Part shown: piece after piece, positions 44,409 to 56,523 of the stretch
Numbering within the stretch: the stretch's first letter is position 1
How the letters are laid out: each line of letters starts with the position of its first letter
Source: Straminergon stramineum
Taxonomy: Eukaryota > Streptophyta > Bryopsida > Hypnales > Calliergonaceae
DNA length: 64,000 nucleotides
Direction: 5' to 3'
Assembly: GCA_963920665.1 (NCBI GenBank)
Contig: OY987271.1
Span: forward strand, 5,149,350 to 5,213,349
The notes under the pieces: model-generated
What the model saw: only the letters and a program-made list of their open reading frames with translations
Database searches by the model: none
What the model was told of the DNA's origin: nothing
Translations under genes and position numbers: made by a program

Positions 44409-45272
44409 TTGTTGTTTTGTTTTCATCAAGTAGTAGCGGAGGGTGGGAGAGAAATCGTGCCAAGGAATGTGCCTCCCGTACTTCCTCCACCGTGGAGGAA
44501 ATGGCTGAACATTGTCTTCGACTTGAACGGCATACTCTGCCATACAGCAATGAAGTCCTATGGGGAGAAATTCAAACCATACATGCTCGAAGACAATGTT
44601 CTCTACCACAGAAATCCCATGATCATGAGACCCAAGGTGATATTCGCTCAACAAAATCTGGGTGAATTCCTCCGACAGGTTTCGGCAATTGCGGATAGGG
44701 TCTTAATGTGGACCACGATGTTGAAGTGTAATGCAGAACCCATCGCTGGACACCTGTTCAATGGTTGTAGAGCACCCTATGATATACTGAGACAGGAGCA
44801 ATGCAAAAAGATAGAGTACTCTCCGGGAAAGTTCTTTCATCTTGCTGAGAAAGTGCATTGTTTGAAAGTCCTCTCCGAGACCTTGTTCTACAATCTGAGC
44901 GGGAGCACGTCCTTCACCTCGGATAATACGCTTCTCATTGACGACTCTCCGAACAAGAGTGTCTGCAATGAGAATGGGAATGCCATATTCCTAGACTCTT
45001 GGATGCACTATAATCGCAGAGACGACGTCCTCATGGGGGAACTTCTGCCATGGCTCAGACGTCTAGATTCGAACTGCCAACTGGGCCAATTGCAAACATA
45101 TGTCGAGGAAAACTGCATTGGTTTGAATCCATTGGGAGTCGGGGACTACAAGGTGGAGTCGCTCATAGACGGGATGAGAGAGTCCTTGAAGGTCATGGGT
45201 TCTAGATACGAACTTCCTGGCATAGGCTTAATCATAGAGCGAGGCCGATGTAGGAAGTACGCTGTAAAGTAG
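44409..45272 (+). CDS. FCP1/NIF-like HAD phosphatase domain protein, variant active site
   Basis: An uninterrupted 287-residue ORF, the only long intact frame in the transposon. Motif I is NIVFDLNGILCHT (about residues 34-46). Motif II is VLMWTTMLKCNAEPI (about 98-112), matching the WTS region of FCP1/NIF proteins. Motif III is SDNTLLIDDSPNKSV (about 172-186). The usual motif I is DxDx(T/V): the nucleophile Asp is present but the second Asp is Asn here, so general-acid chemistry may be weak or lost. FCP1/NIF proteins dephosphorylate Ser/Thr, best known on the RNA polymerase II C-terminal domain. The real N-terminus is uncertain; MLFCFHQ may be intron or leader, with the protein proper beginning near PRNVPPVLPPPW. 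Why a transposon carries it is unknown. Confidence 0.7.
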   Translation: MLFCFHQVVAEGGREIVPRNVPPVLPPPWRKWLNIVFDLNGILCHTAMKSYGEKFKPYMLEDNVLYHRNPMIMRPKVIFAQQNLGEFLRQVSAIADRVLMWTTMLKCNAEPIAGHLFNGCRAPYDILRQEQCKKIEYSPGKFFHLAEKVHCLKVLSETLFYNLSGSTSFTSDNTLLIDDSPNKSVCNENGNAIFLDSWMHYNRRDDVLMGELLPWLRRLDSNCQLGQLQTYVEENCIGLNPLGVGDYKVESLIDGMRESLKVMGSRYELPGIGLIIERGRCRKYAVK

Positions 45273-45480
45273 ATTCTTCTTAGATGTGAGATAACATTTT
45301 GTGTATAGTCCTCCATTTGTACGCTACAATCTTTTGTAAATAATATATTGAGTTCGCATTTCCCTTGAATCTTTGCCATGGACTCGGGGGTTTACTCTAC
45401 ATGTCTTCCAGTCTCAATTGAAGATGCTTTTGCATTTGTTGGACGGAGGTAATGTGGGTGGGCTTATTGATCATATATGT
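45273..45480. other. Short spacer, probable 3' end of FCP1-like gene
   Basis: TTTTGTAAATAATATATTG (about 45,331-45,349) is AT-rich and could hold polyadenylation signals. Nothing else is seen. Confidence 0.35.
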
Positions 45481-46242
45481 ACTGCAGGTTGGAGGCGTTT
45501 GCTTTGTTGAACCATCGAAAAGGCAACGGTTGACTAGAAGTCTCCTCTCTGGATCGGAAGGTCGCTCTCCAACCCCTCGGAATCCAAGGGGGGGAGTTGC
45601 GACACCGCTCTGTATTCCAAACCGTACTTGCTGCGGTCTACTGCGGACGCTGCATCCGTGGCCATAGACTATTCCAAGGGGGACGTTGAAGATGGGGTCA
45701 TGGACAGCCCCCCGAGTCGCGGACCTGTGAGGACTCCCATATGCTCTCTGTCGCCGTTGAAGCGAGCATCCTCGAGTCATGGGAATTCCTTCTCGCCAAA
45801 ACCGCGAACGGACGCAGCAACGAGTCGCAAACTAAAACTACCCTTGCATGAAGCGCCGGGACATCCTCGGCTCAAAGATGATGTTCCAACTCCGTCTGCA
45901 GGTCCTAATGTCCGCATCGATGGATTGAAGTTGGCAGCTGTGTTGGAGGATGATAGAGGGGGGGTGTTACGGAAGCCGACTACTGATGTTACTGTTCTTC
46001 AGATTGAGGATAAGCAATCTCGTCTCTCGCAATCTGTAAGAGCCAGACGATCTCCTTCTGCCGATAGTCTTTTTAGGCAACGAATTTTTAGAGAACATTG
46101 CCATTCGCTGGACTCCAAAACAAGAGGGACTCCACTTCCGGACATAGATGCTGTCAATGTGTCGCTATCGAGGCAGCCTCGTGGAGGGTCAAGATTGCTT
46201 TCGGGTTCAAGGGCCCCCCAAGCCACTCGAAGGTCAAAGTGA
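45481..46242 (+). pseudogene. Basic Ser/Pro-rich ORF, frameshifted, probably captured
   Basis: The first frame reads EPSKRQRLTRSLLSGSEGRS, then PTPRNPRGGVATPL. A 1-bp shift near 45,610 joins it to the frame ending at 46,242, which continues YSKPYLLRSTADAASVAIDY, PPSRGPVRTPICSLSPLKRA and RARRSPSADSLFRQRIF. Composition suggests a disordered nuclear or RNA-associated protein, but I recognise no family. GC content is higher than in neighbouring DNA. It lies between the FCP1-like gene and the right terminus, and looks like host coding sequence carried by the element. Confidence 0.4.
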
Positions 46243-46858
46243 AAGGAAAATGGAGCTCAAAGCTTGAGCTTATGCGAGTCTTTGGGGGGGGGGGAAGTGG
46301 GCCGCACTATCATTCTCAACGTGAGGATATCTTTAAAGGACTAGCAAAGCTCAAAGCATTGGAAGCAGCTAGGAGCAATTGTACAGAAATAGACAAAGTA
46401 AAGATTTCACCATCAACAAGTAAATCAAACAAGTAAATATTTCAAAGCACTTAGTTTTGAGGTACCCTTTACTATTAATAGTATAGTAAGTAGACATACA
46501 AATATACTTTCAGAAGTTCAATGCTTCATACACAAGAAACTGCTACATTGATTCCATTGAATCTTATGCCTTCATAGTTCATTCACTACAAAGAATATTT
46601 ACATACTCTTTTTGTATTAAACCACACAAGTAATTCCAACTTACTCACTTTGAAATGACTCCCTTTCTTTGTACAGAGTACTTCACATCTTCTGTTGTAT
46701 TGATGCAATTATAATCTCATGTGTCAAGTCAATTGGGGTAGCTTGTTCAAGGCTTTCTATTGTTGTTACATGGCCGGCTCTACATATCGTTGGGTTCAAC
46801 AACTCTTAATTCGCTAGAGCTTTGCATCCATTTTTCAAAGTCTCAAAATTGTCATTTT
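46243..46858. other. Transposon right subterminal region
   Basis: AT-rich apart from an 11-G run at 46,284-46,294. No gene is supported. TCTCAAAATTG (about 46,840-46,850) is a partial copy of the terminal GTCTCAATTT word. Confidence 0.5.
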
Positions 46859-46883
46859 GTCTCAATTTAACGAATAAGGCCTT
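46859..46883 (-). repeat. Transposon right terminal inverted repeat
   Basis: Reads GTCTCAATTTAACG then AATAAGGCCTT on the plus strand and pairs with 27,280-27,304. The next 4 bases outside are AACT. Confidence 0.9.
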
Positions 46884-49060
46884 AACTCATCAAAACTCAA
46901 TGACACTATTTCACATTCTCCTTGATTTCAAAGATTTTACACTTGCCCTTACTTTTGAAGATGTTCCTTGCACAATGAAATATAATTTGAGGATATTCCA
47001 CATTGAATGTTGATGATATAGAGATATTGTGACATAATTTTCAATCACTTTGAGAGCCACATGCTTTAGGAGACATGTCAAGAGTGGATAAGATGCTTAT
47101 AGAAGTGGGGTAGTAAGAGGTAAAAGAAACCATGTGGGATATGTAAATTAGAATGACTAAGAAATCAACTCATGTCAAAGTGAAGTGAAAAGTAGGAATT
47201 ATGTTTAAAGTAGAATTTGAGACCTCATTTTGGCATAGTAGAATAACTTATGTCAAAAAATATGGAAGGAGAAAAGTTAGGAAATCAAGCATAGTTTCAA
47301 CTCCAAAAACCCTTTGGGATTTAAAGTCTCCAATCAAAAGTTATGAACAAATTGTAGAGAGGGTTGGAAAAGACATTTTCATTGATGTTTTCAAACATCC
47401 TTTTGTGAATTTTGTTCATGAATTTCTTTTGGAGGCTCAAAATCACCAACCGGATTTTGGAAATGAGATTGAGCTTGATTTATCAACTCTTTTTAGTTCA
47501 AAGTTTTTTGTCATAATTTATTTCACTATGCCAAAATGAGGTCTAAAGTTCTACTTTGAACATAATTCCTATGTTTTGAAAATGAGCAATCAAGTTCTCA
47601 TCTTCAAATTGTCCCATACCCTTTCAAAATTCATGGTGGACAATGGATTTGATTATAAAAGCAACCTCTCCACCCTCATTCCTAGCACATGTCAACCATA
47701 TAATTGTTTTCAAAGACTATCATATTTTATTAAGAGATGTGATTGCCAAATAGTATATTGGTTCTTGATTCAATTGGTCTTGTAGGTGTTTTTGTTTTTA
47801 TTTCAATTGGTAATTAGGAGTAACCTCTCTATTAGGCTAGAGGAACCTATAGAGAGTCTACCTCCTTGCTACCACCTCCTTCTACATTGGGTCAAATTTA
47901 TTAATTCAAAAAATGTCAAAGAAGTACTTTGGTTTGAATCTAGGATAGAGGTTGTCAAAGACCCTGCCTCAGCTCTTCTGGGCCTTCCCAAGCAAAATTC
48001 CATGTAGTGTTCATTACCTTACTCATTTTGCCCACGGAACATGAAAAATGACATTGTGCCCCATAACTCCTGATACGCACATCCGAATATCCGATTGTAA
48101 GTTTTTTTTTGTGAAGTGGCAAGGTACTCCTCATCCCTACATCCCAAAAAACTTTCAAAAAATATAGGGAATTTTTCTATTCGTAGTGAGCTCTCCAAAA
48201 TCACTATGTTGCCAAAAAACACAACTTGGTCCTTTAGGGGTTAATTGGATTACAAGTAAAATATTATCATTTTATTAGTACAATTTGTTGGAATGGATTT
48301 GAAATGAAGCTAACTTCATCTTAGGAGATATTCACGATGAAATCGACAATAGACAATTGTGATGACTGGCCATGGCATACAAGGTATCCATTATCACTTC
48401 CATTGAGGGAGCTCTTGCTACTTTCTAGGGCATGAAGCGGTTGAAAGAGAGCCCTATAGAGATGATGGCTCTACAAGATTTCTTTGTCAAAGATGTCATC
48501 TTAGCCAAAGCTAGGTAAGTAGTGTTCGTACCATAATCCATTTTTTTATATGAAGATAAAAAAATATTACGATAATTTGCTTCGTCCAATTATTTTTCGA
48601 AGTAGAATGAAGTTTTGGAGTGGAACTCGTTTCCTATAGAAGCTCATGTAGAATAAGCCAACCCTTGTGCTACTAGTTATGGAAGAGCTAATTAGGGTTA
48701 TGGGGATGGATCCATACACCTATTACTACTGTGCACCATCCTATCGAAGGCTGAAGCATGAAAATATATCTAGCCCCATTAGAAGACGATGAGTTCCCCA
48801 CATGGGGGGACTCAATGAACTACACCACTTTATCGTGATGATGTGGTGGGGAGGCACCACCTCATATTTTTATATTTTTTTATATTTTTTATATTTTTTT
48901 CTACCTATTTTTCTATTTCAAGGGAAATAATAATAATAATAATAATAAGTATTTATGACGGTTGATAGCAGTTAGCCAATCCTTCACTACTATAGGACAA
49001 TCATGGGGAATTGGTATGAAACGGCCTCCTCTCTTCCCCAAATCTCATCTAATGGATGTC
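46884..49060. repeat. Copy B continued after the transposon
   Basis: Matches copy A 14,402-16,620 closely. It includes the foldback at 47,193-47,571, a decayed exon-like segment at 48,325-48,518 (stop in TTTCTAGGGCATG) and a short (AAT)8 tract at about 48,926-48,949. The ORF at 47,201-47,539 spans the foldback and is frameshifted in copy A, so it is not a gene. Confidence 0.75.
47193..47571. repeat. Foldback element, copy B
   Basis: Arms 47,193-47,261 and 47,503-47,571, the same as the copy A element at 14,713-15,092. Confidence 0.85.
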
Positions 49061-49711
49061 CAATTAGAGACCCACATTGCTAGCCCTTTGAGTGTCAAGG
49101 TCCTCCCCTCTTCTTCCTTTTTTTTTCTGTCTTTGTACCTAACATTGATGTGGTATTCCTTGGTGAGAGACACGAGGGTGTGAGGGTGGTGGGGCTCGCC
49201 GTACGGCAAAGCTTTGAACCTCCTTGGGGTAAAAAGTCCTAGCAGTGCATTAAAACCACCTCACGAGAAAATCATGAAGCCTCATGGTCCGTTTTTCCAC
49301 AAGGTTTAGTTCCCCAAATGTAAGGGGGACAAACCAAGGTTTAGGTCCCAAAAAGAAACCATAGGAACTAAGGGTCAAGATTGGTGTAGGTGACAATTAG
49401 TGACAAGTAGAGTAGTGCCCCCTCCCAAGCAAACCTAATAGCAAAACCATGACCTTTTTTTCCTCCTTTTTTAGAGCCCGAAATAGGAAAGGAGAACATT
49501 CCAACAACAATCCAGTAGTAGTCCAACAGTAGTTCAATAGTCCAATAGCAGCCTAGCCACACCTCCAACAACCGGGTAAGGTAGGAAGTCGGGCGCTGTG
49601 GGTTCTAGTACTAGAGAGGGGCTAGGGATCAACGTTGTGGATTCCAGATATGGGGAGGGACGTTGTGGGTTCTGGGTACGGAGAGAGTTGTTGTGGGTTC
49701 CGGGTATTGGG

Positions 49712-49889
49712 GAGGGGCTCTGTGGGTTCCGGCATTGAGGGTTTTGGTACTGGAAAGGGACTTTGGGGATCGACATTGCAGTGGGGGTTTTGGTACTGGG
49801 GAGGGGCTCTGTGGGTTCCGGCATTGAGGGTTTTGGTACTGGAAAGGGACTTTGGGGATCGACATTGCAGTGGGGGTTTTGGTACTGGG
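49712..49889. repeat. Perfect 89-bp tandem duplication in C minisatellite
   Basis: 49,712-49,800 and 49,801-49,889 are identical and both start GAGGGGCTCTGTGGGTTCCG. Copy A has one unit (582-670). Confidence 0.92.
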
Positions 49890-52883
49890 GAGGGGCTCTA
49901 GGGATCAAGGTGGGCTCTAGGGTTTCGGCACAAGTTGGGCTCTCGTTAACACTAGAAGGGAGGAAGGGGTGGTGGATTTTAGGCTCTCCAAGACCGAAGG
50001 GCACCGGAAAAGCTGCCATCTAAAACTGGAAGGAAGAGGGGGGAAGGTCCATAACACAACACAACCAACTACACGAAGCAAACCGTCAGGGCGGGGAATC
50101 GCACTTCCCGTCTCCCACAAAACCTCACCACGATAGAGAGAAAAAAGGAGCAAGGATGGCATAAGGCCAGAGGAATGAAGAAAAATGATAAAGGGAGGGA
50201 CCATTTGAAGGTGAAGAGTAGAAGTGAATAGGATAGGAAGGAAAATCTCCAAGACTTACTTAGGCCATTAGATTAGAAGTAGATAATCACCCCAAGATTA
50301 AGTGTCAGACGTAAGTATAGGACGTAGGAGGTATGATGTGAGAAGTAGGACGTAAGAAGTGGGGTGTGAGAAGTAGGACGTAAGAAGTAGCCCAACGTGG
50401 AGGGAGGTATGACCCATACCTAAATTTAGCTTGGTAGGTGGGCCGCCTCAGAGTGGGGGGGAAAGAAAAGAGGGGAGGTGGAAAGAAATAGGAGAGGAAG
50501 CTTGGCAATTAAATCCTTGTACCCATTTATTTTATGATTAGAACGGTGGTTCGTTGTCACACGGCATGGGAGTTCATGGCGGAGGAGGTGGAGCTCCTGG
50601 GTGGCACGATCAACGACTCAAGTTCCAAGGTATGAGCGGAAAACCCTCCAACCTTTCCCTAGGGCTTTGACTAGAGTTTAGGGGGCTTGAGCCGAGGCCT
50701 ACCTCTAAGATAGACCCTCAAGACCGTAGGTCAGGTCATTTCCAGCGGCATAAGCTCAGAGAAGAAGGTCGTGGCTTTCCGAAACCCTAAAGCACGCCCA
50801 AATCGGACAAAAATTGAGCAAGTGATGGCCAAATGAAGTTTCGGATCAAGTTGGATGAAGAATAGCTAGACTCTGGTTTAGACAGGGAGATAAACACACT
50901 AAAAAGAGGCTCCCACCTAGGGTCCGGGGCTGAAAGAAAAAGCCAATTCCGAGTTGTAGGCTAGGAGAAATTAGCGGATGAAGTTTGGGTAAGGCTTGGA
51001 TGAAAATTCAGTAGAAATCCCCGATCAAGGTCCAATTCCAGATCTGGGTAGGGGAAATCCTTGTGAACCATCTCCCAAAATTTCGGATCTTTCTGAATTA
51101 GGGAGCTAGGTATAATAGACGGATGAAGTTTGAGGAACCGAATAGAGATCAAACTTCATCCAACCATAACTTTGGCTAGAAAGGTCGAATAAGGTCGAGT
51201 CTTATATTTTTAGAAATGGCACGAGATGTAATAGAGGGTTCTTAGGATAGTTCTACCCTGGGTTAGGTCCCACCCAAATCATCCAGCAGGCCCTCCATTC
51301 AGTCGGCCTAAGACAACGGAAGTAGTCTGAGCGTATCTTGCAATTGGGGGTCACTTAGGCACTTAGTATAAAGATCCATTCCTTGGAAGGCACAGTGGAC
51401 CACGCTTAGACACCTGAAAGTAGGAGGCACTTAGTCAAACCTAGAACCTAGTTGTGTTCACGAATTACCAAGGGTGGGTAATTTTGCGCTCACAATAGGT
51501 TGTTTATTCAAACATTACAACCATTGGGCTTGGCATTCTTCAATCCTAGGACAAAATCCTTAACAATTCAATATTTTGAATTGTTCTCTACTTCTTTGCA
51601 CTTACTATTTATTTCCTATATGTTGCACAATTCCAAATGCTCTGAAACTCTTCAAGAATGTAGCCAACTTTCCTTAACCCCTAACTACCCAATCAACCAT
51701 ATATGGTCGATTTGAAATTTCAGGCCAATTTTTGTGGGGGCAATTCAATTCCTATGACCATCTCAAGATTTTTTTGGGCAATTTTGAGGGTTAACTATGG
51801 AAAACTTTCATTTTTCATTGAGAAAAGTACGTATTCAATTATTGAGAGGTCTTCAAAGGCATATGCGTACTAAAAGTGTAGTGTAAAGCTTGCTCATTTT
51901 ACTTCATTTCCCGGCATTATGCAAAGCTTGGCAATTTCATTTGATTTGAAATCTAAGAAATTGTACTTATCCATTTGCTTTCAAAATGGTCCCAATGCAA
52001 AGTTGAAAGTCTTTTCATCATTTTCACCATTGAAAATTTCAACATGCAAGTGTTTATTTGAAGCTATTTGCAAGTTCTACTTAGAAACAAAAATTACATT
52101 TCAACCATTGCTAGGTAGATTGTGTAATGAGTTTGATGTCTTTTCGTGTGAAATGAAGTTTTTTGGAAGTGCATTTCAGTGTGCTAACACTCTTTGAAGT
52201 TGGTCATGTTACCTTCAATTCCAAAAAACATATATATGCAAATTTTTGAAACATTGTGGATAAAGACAACGTACTAAAAGTACAAAATGTATATTTCCCT
52301 TTGAATAATCTCACAATTCCTAGGAAATTTTGCACTCAAAATTGGTGTGCCTACTAATAAACAAGCTCTATTCACATCTATACAGTAGATTTGTAAAAAA
52401 ACACAATTTGTGTCATTGAGGATGACTACAAGCCAATGCTCTTTTTTCATAGTCAAAACACACTTGAAAAGGCTTGGGAATTTAGGGGTGAAAGAATGAA
52501 TTCCAAGAGTAACCACCATTTGGGAAATTTCTTTCATACAAATGGGGCCTTGAGAAGTGCAGCTGCCCGTTTTTTCACAAGGTCAAAAAAGGGATTTCTG
52601 TCCATTCAAACGGTAATATCTTACAATCGACACGGTAGAAATTTCTAGAAAAATTTCCACAACTCCTCTAATCAGCGTACTACAAGATCTTACAGTTACA
52701 TGTGTTCAAAAATGTTTTTTTTCCAAAATTCGGTACTTGTAATAGAAATGACACTTTGGGAGCATTTTTGGAGAAAACATAGTCTAAAACGTTGAGGGGT
52801 TAATTCGATTACAAGTACAATATTATCACTTTTTTAGTACAATTTGTTGGAATGGATTTGAAATGAGGTTCTCTTAAGCTTAG

Positions 52884-53077
52884 GAGATGTTTTGGATCAA
52901 ATCGACGGCCGGCAATTGCGGCGACTGCCCTTGGCATACAAGGTACCCATTATTTCTACCATTGTGGGAGTTCTTGCAACCTTCCAAGCCGTGAAGGGTT
53001 TGAAAGAAAGCCCTATAGAGATGATGGCTTTGCAGGATTTCTTTGCCAAAGATGTTGTCTTAGCTAGAGCCAATTAA
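52884..53077 (+). pseudogene. Possible terminal exon of an unrecognised gene, copy C
   Basis: Counterpart of 3733-3926 with the same AG acceptor context and TAA end. The frame is intact, reading RRLPLAYKVPIISTIVGVLA and LKESPIEMMALQDFFAKD. Differences from copy A are few (ALATLQ versus VLATFQ). Function unknown. Confidence 0.35.
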
Positions 53078-55852
53078 GTAGTGTTACTACCATAATTCGT
53101 TTTTTTTTAAATTTCAAGATAAAAATGGATTACGATAATTTGCATAGTCCAAGTCTTTTTCGAAGTGAAGTGAGGTTTTGGAATGGAGCTCGTTTTCTAC
53201 AAAATCTCATGTAGAATAAGCCACCCCATGTGTTGCTCGTTATGTGAGAGCCAATTGGGGTTACGCAAATGGATCGATGTACCTGTTACTATTGTGCACC
53301 ATCCCGTCGAGTGCTATCTTCTTTGGACTTTTCAATCATCAACCTTTTACCATTCTATGTGTTGGGAATTGTTAATTTTGATGGCTTCTCAATGGGCAAA
53401 GTGGGAGTTGGAATGATTTTGTAGTCACGATCTCACCAAAGGTTTGCGATGTAAGCCATCTCTTCACTCCAATTTCCTCATCTCCTACATGTCTTTCCCT
53501 AATGCACGTAGTTTTTACAATAGAAAGACCCACCTCATTTATTTTGATGTTTGAACCAACCTACAATAGTAAGGACTGACGTCGACGCTTGTTTGGAAGT
53601 TCCAAGGAGAGTTTATCTACCTAGTTAGGAACTTGGAATGCAATTAGTTTTTGTCTAGCATATGAGGATACATATCAACACTATCAATATCCAATAATTT
53701 ATAAATATAATAGAGCATTATGACACGTCCTTTCATACTCCATGCAAATATTCATATTGTTTACAAAGCCCTTAAGCCAAACTTCAAAATCAAAGTTTGG
53801 AATGATCACCTAGTTGGGGAAATACAAAGAATTGCTCATGGTAGTGTATGATTAGGCCCGGTTCATACTAGCCTTGGCATTGGATGGAAGGCTGGCCCGA
53901 TTTGCCCTTAATTCGGCCTTTTATCTAGCCCTAGTTCAACACTCTGGCCCCAGTTAATGTAAAGTGTTCAGGCCCAATTTGTAGGCCCAATTTCCGATTC
54001 ATTTGCTCATGGATTTTTTTAATGCTCAATTAAAAAAAGTATAAAATGTGGAGTTTTTCCTTTTTCCCCTACTTTTTCTATTTCAAAAATGAAAGAGAAA
54101 GTCTTAAAAAAAACTTTTGAACCTTTTCCTTTTCCTTCCCATTCTTCCTATTTCTTGTACTTTTCAAAAGCATATGAAAATGCAATGTAACTTCATTTAT
54201 TATTCTATGTTTTTTAATTATGAGTTTAATCAATACACATTGAGTCTCTTTTCGTGTGGTCAAATAATGTTTTTCAAATGAAAAACAATGCAACCACAAT
54301 AAACCTTTACGCTCAAACAAATAGAACTTGGGAAATGACAAATGTAGCAAGTACAATTTTAGAGGAGTTCCTCAAGTACTTACTCCACACCTTCCTCCAC
54401 ATCGATCAAGCCTCTAATGATTCCATCCTTGCACCAATAATTGGGCAACATGTATAAAAAACAGAAATAGAAAAATTATGCAATATGGAAACATGCACCC
54501 GTAGTAAAATCTATGGTCCAAATCTAAGAGATTGACTCAAGCCAAGAATGAAACCATCTTTGAATGCCTACAAACTGATAAATCCTAGCAAAGGTTTGAC
54601 ATTGCAAGTTCAAGAACTGGTTATTGGCATACCTGTAATAACCTACCTCCATTAAACCCAAAATTGAGGCACTGTAAAAATGAAGGAGCTCAATTCATGG
54701 AGTAACGAAATTCATCTGTAAAAATTACCTGAGGAACTAAATTAATCGTAAAAATTGATCAATTTAACTCAGGGCTGAATCAACTGTAAAAATTGAGCTG
54801 AATAACTAGAAGTTAGTCGAACTGAACTAAATCATAGCTAAATGAAATGAGCCGAGGGCCAAACTCATGAACTGAATTGGAATGAACTGAACTGAACTGG
54901 ACTATGTTCAATGTTCTCGGAATTTCAGAACTCAACGAAATTACGGTCACTGTTCAATGTATGAACGGCTAGATGTTTTGGAATTTCATTGAGGGCTGGA
55001 GCTCAAATCTGCTTTCCCAATTTATCCCAAATGGCCAAATGTTTTGGACTTTAGGTGGGTACCGTCATTCTTTTTTAATATTGTGGCTATTCACTACTAT
55101 TCGACTAGTCAAATTTTCAATTACTCTTGTTGGCATGTGAAAGGTGGCTTCAACGCACCAAAGAACGTGACATGTGGATAGCCTATGTAAAAGTTAGGAA
55201 GGGTCACAATTTCAAATAATAACTTCCATTGATTCATGCTAGAGGTGTTCATGATCCAACGGAGGACCCCAATCCGGCCCTAGATGGGAATTCACGCCAC
55301 CCCAAGCCTGATCCCCATTGCTCCCTTGGGGCCGAATGGTTTGGCACCCAAACTATGCCACTTGAGGCAACTCGTAGGATGAATTGTAGTTACGGCCGGC
55401 CCCAAGTGCAAAGCCCTTGGGTTGGATTTGGAGAATTTGAGGGCCCCTATTGGTCCAAACTTGGAGAGTTCCCGCTAGCCTTCAATCCCGCTCCCAAGTA
55501 CAAACCGGCCTTGATGAAAACAAAATCCAATCCAATTGTCAGGGTATCATCATTCCCGATGATTGTGGAGGACATGCTTGTTGATCCACAAACTCTCATC
55601 GCTTGACATTACATTTCAAATATATGTTCCATATAGAATTGCACAAAATTCTCTGCAATTAAATGTGGGGAACATTTAAGGTGACTCCATTCAAGTGGGT
55701 CTCTTGGCAAGGTCAAATGTTGACCAATGTCCACAATTCACTTTGAATTCGTGACAAATGTTGTAAGCTAGCACAAAATACGATGCTATCTGTGCATGCC
55801 TCGCTCTATTTCAAGTTCTAAGTTACTCAACCTGCAACAAAATACGTCCTAT

Positions 55853-56523
55853 CTAATGACGATGCTGGCCATGACGGCGTCCGTGACGGTTGCCACCACC
55901 CAAATGGGATTCTTGCTTATGAATTTTGTTGGCTTCATGATGCTCATACAAAGCATACCCTCCCAGACCTAAAGCGGCAGCCTCTCCAGCTTGAGCTTCA
56001 ACATGGTGTCGGTGTGCATGAGCAGGATCCACTTTCTCTTCATGCTTCTCATACTGGAATACAGAAAACATTGGGACATCAAAATGAGGGTCACTCCTAT
56101 ACTTCTCATCGAATATTATACCAAGACAGAAACAGCTTGCATGCATTGGCGAGCTTCTCCAGAACTTGCAACAACACCGAATCACATGAACTTTGTTTGC
56201 ATTTCCTAGTCTGTGACAACCCAATTGGGAGGTAGTTCCATGGAACTTACAGCAGCGAAAGCAACAGCCCCAAGAGCGCCCATCTCGGCACGGTGCTCAT
56301 TTCGCCGATGCCGGTGCTCCTCGGCTTGCAGAGACTGCAACTCTTGACGAGGATAACCTCCATAGCCGCTGGGCTGTTGGTCCGGCATCACTTGTTGTCC
56401 GTAAGCTGGAGCGCCGTAGGAAGGACCTTGCTGTAACGGATCATAGTTATATGAAGGAGCGCCGTGACCGTAGGACGACGACTGGTGCCCACGGTGGCCA
56501 TGGCGCGCGTGACAAGGCGACAT
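55853..56523 (-). CDS. ASR (ABA/WDS-domain) protein, copy C, minus-strand partner
   Basis: Exons 56,523-56,251 and 56,053-55,853 with a 197-bp intron encode 157 residues. The predicted protein differs from the copy A gene only in the tail (HGRRHGQHRH here, HGRHHGQHRH in A). It has the same layout: Tyr/Gly/Gln-rich N-terminal half, AEEHRHRRNEH, YEKHEEKVDPAHAHRHHVE, GLGGYALYEHHEA and a His-rich end. The near identity shows a recent duplication or gene conversion between A and C. Promoter shared with 57,592. Function as inferred for ASR proteins. Confidence 0.88.

Larger units (their letters stand above)
27280..46883. mobile_element. 19.6-kb DNA transposon with DUF7869-type transposase and cargo genes
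   Basis: The 25-bp terminal inverted repeats (27,280-27,304 and 46,859-46,883) have one mismatch: left AAAGCCTTATTCG, right reverse complement AAGGCCTTATTCG, both continuing TTAAATTGAGAC. There is a 4-bp duplication (AACT) and an exact empty site in the A and C copies. AAATTGAGAC words repeat inside the left end (about 27,357-27,385). The content is a broken transposase on the minus strand, broken ParB/methyltransferase-like and intact FCP1-like genes on the plus strand, a nad6 fragment, 18 dispersed 19-bp palindromes and several tandem repeats. I do not assign a superfamily with confidence. The short target duplication would be compatible with Academ-like or Sola-like groups. Confidence 0.9.
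49133..55852. other. M1 module and ASR 3' flank, copy C, no convincing gene
   Basis: Same content as 1-6,760: G-rich minisatellite (49,600-49,915), 28-bp repeats (50,337-50,392), hairpin (51,121-51,161), the exon-like segment (52,884-53,077), and the quasi-periodic AACTG words (about 54,660-54,905). ORF 55,229-55,606 is the longer version of the frame interrupted in copy A. Confidence 0.55.

Noticed and set aside
47201..47539. 112-codon ORF across the copy B foldback
   Set aside because: It lies over an inverted repeat and is frameshifted at the same place in copy A.
49534..50019. 161-codon proline-rich minus-strand ORF
   Set aside because: Created by the G-rich minisatellite; length changes with repeat number and it is broken up in copy A.
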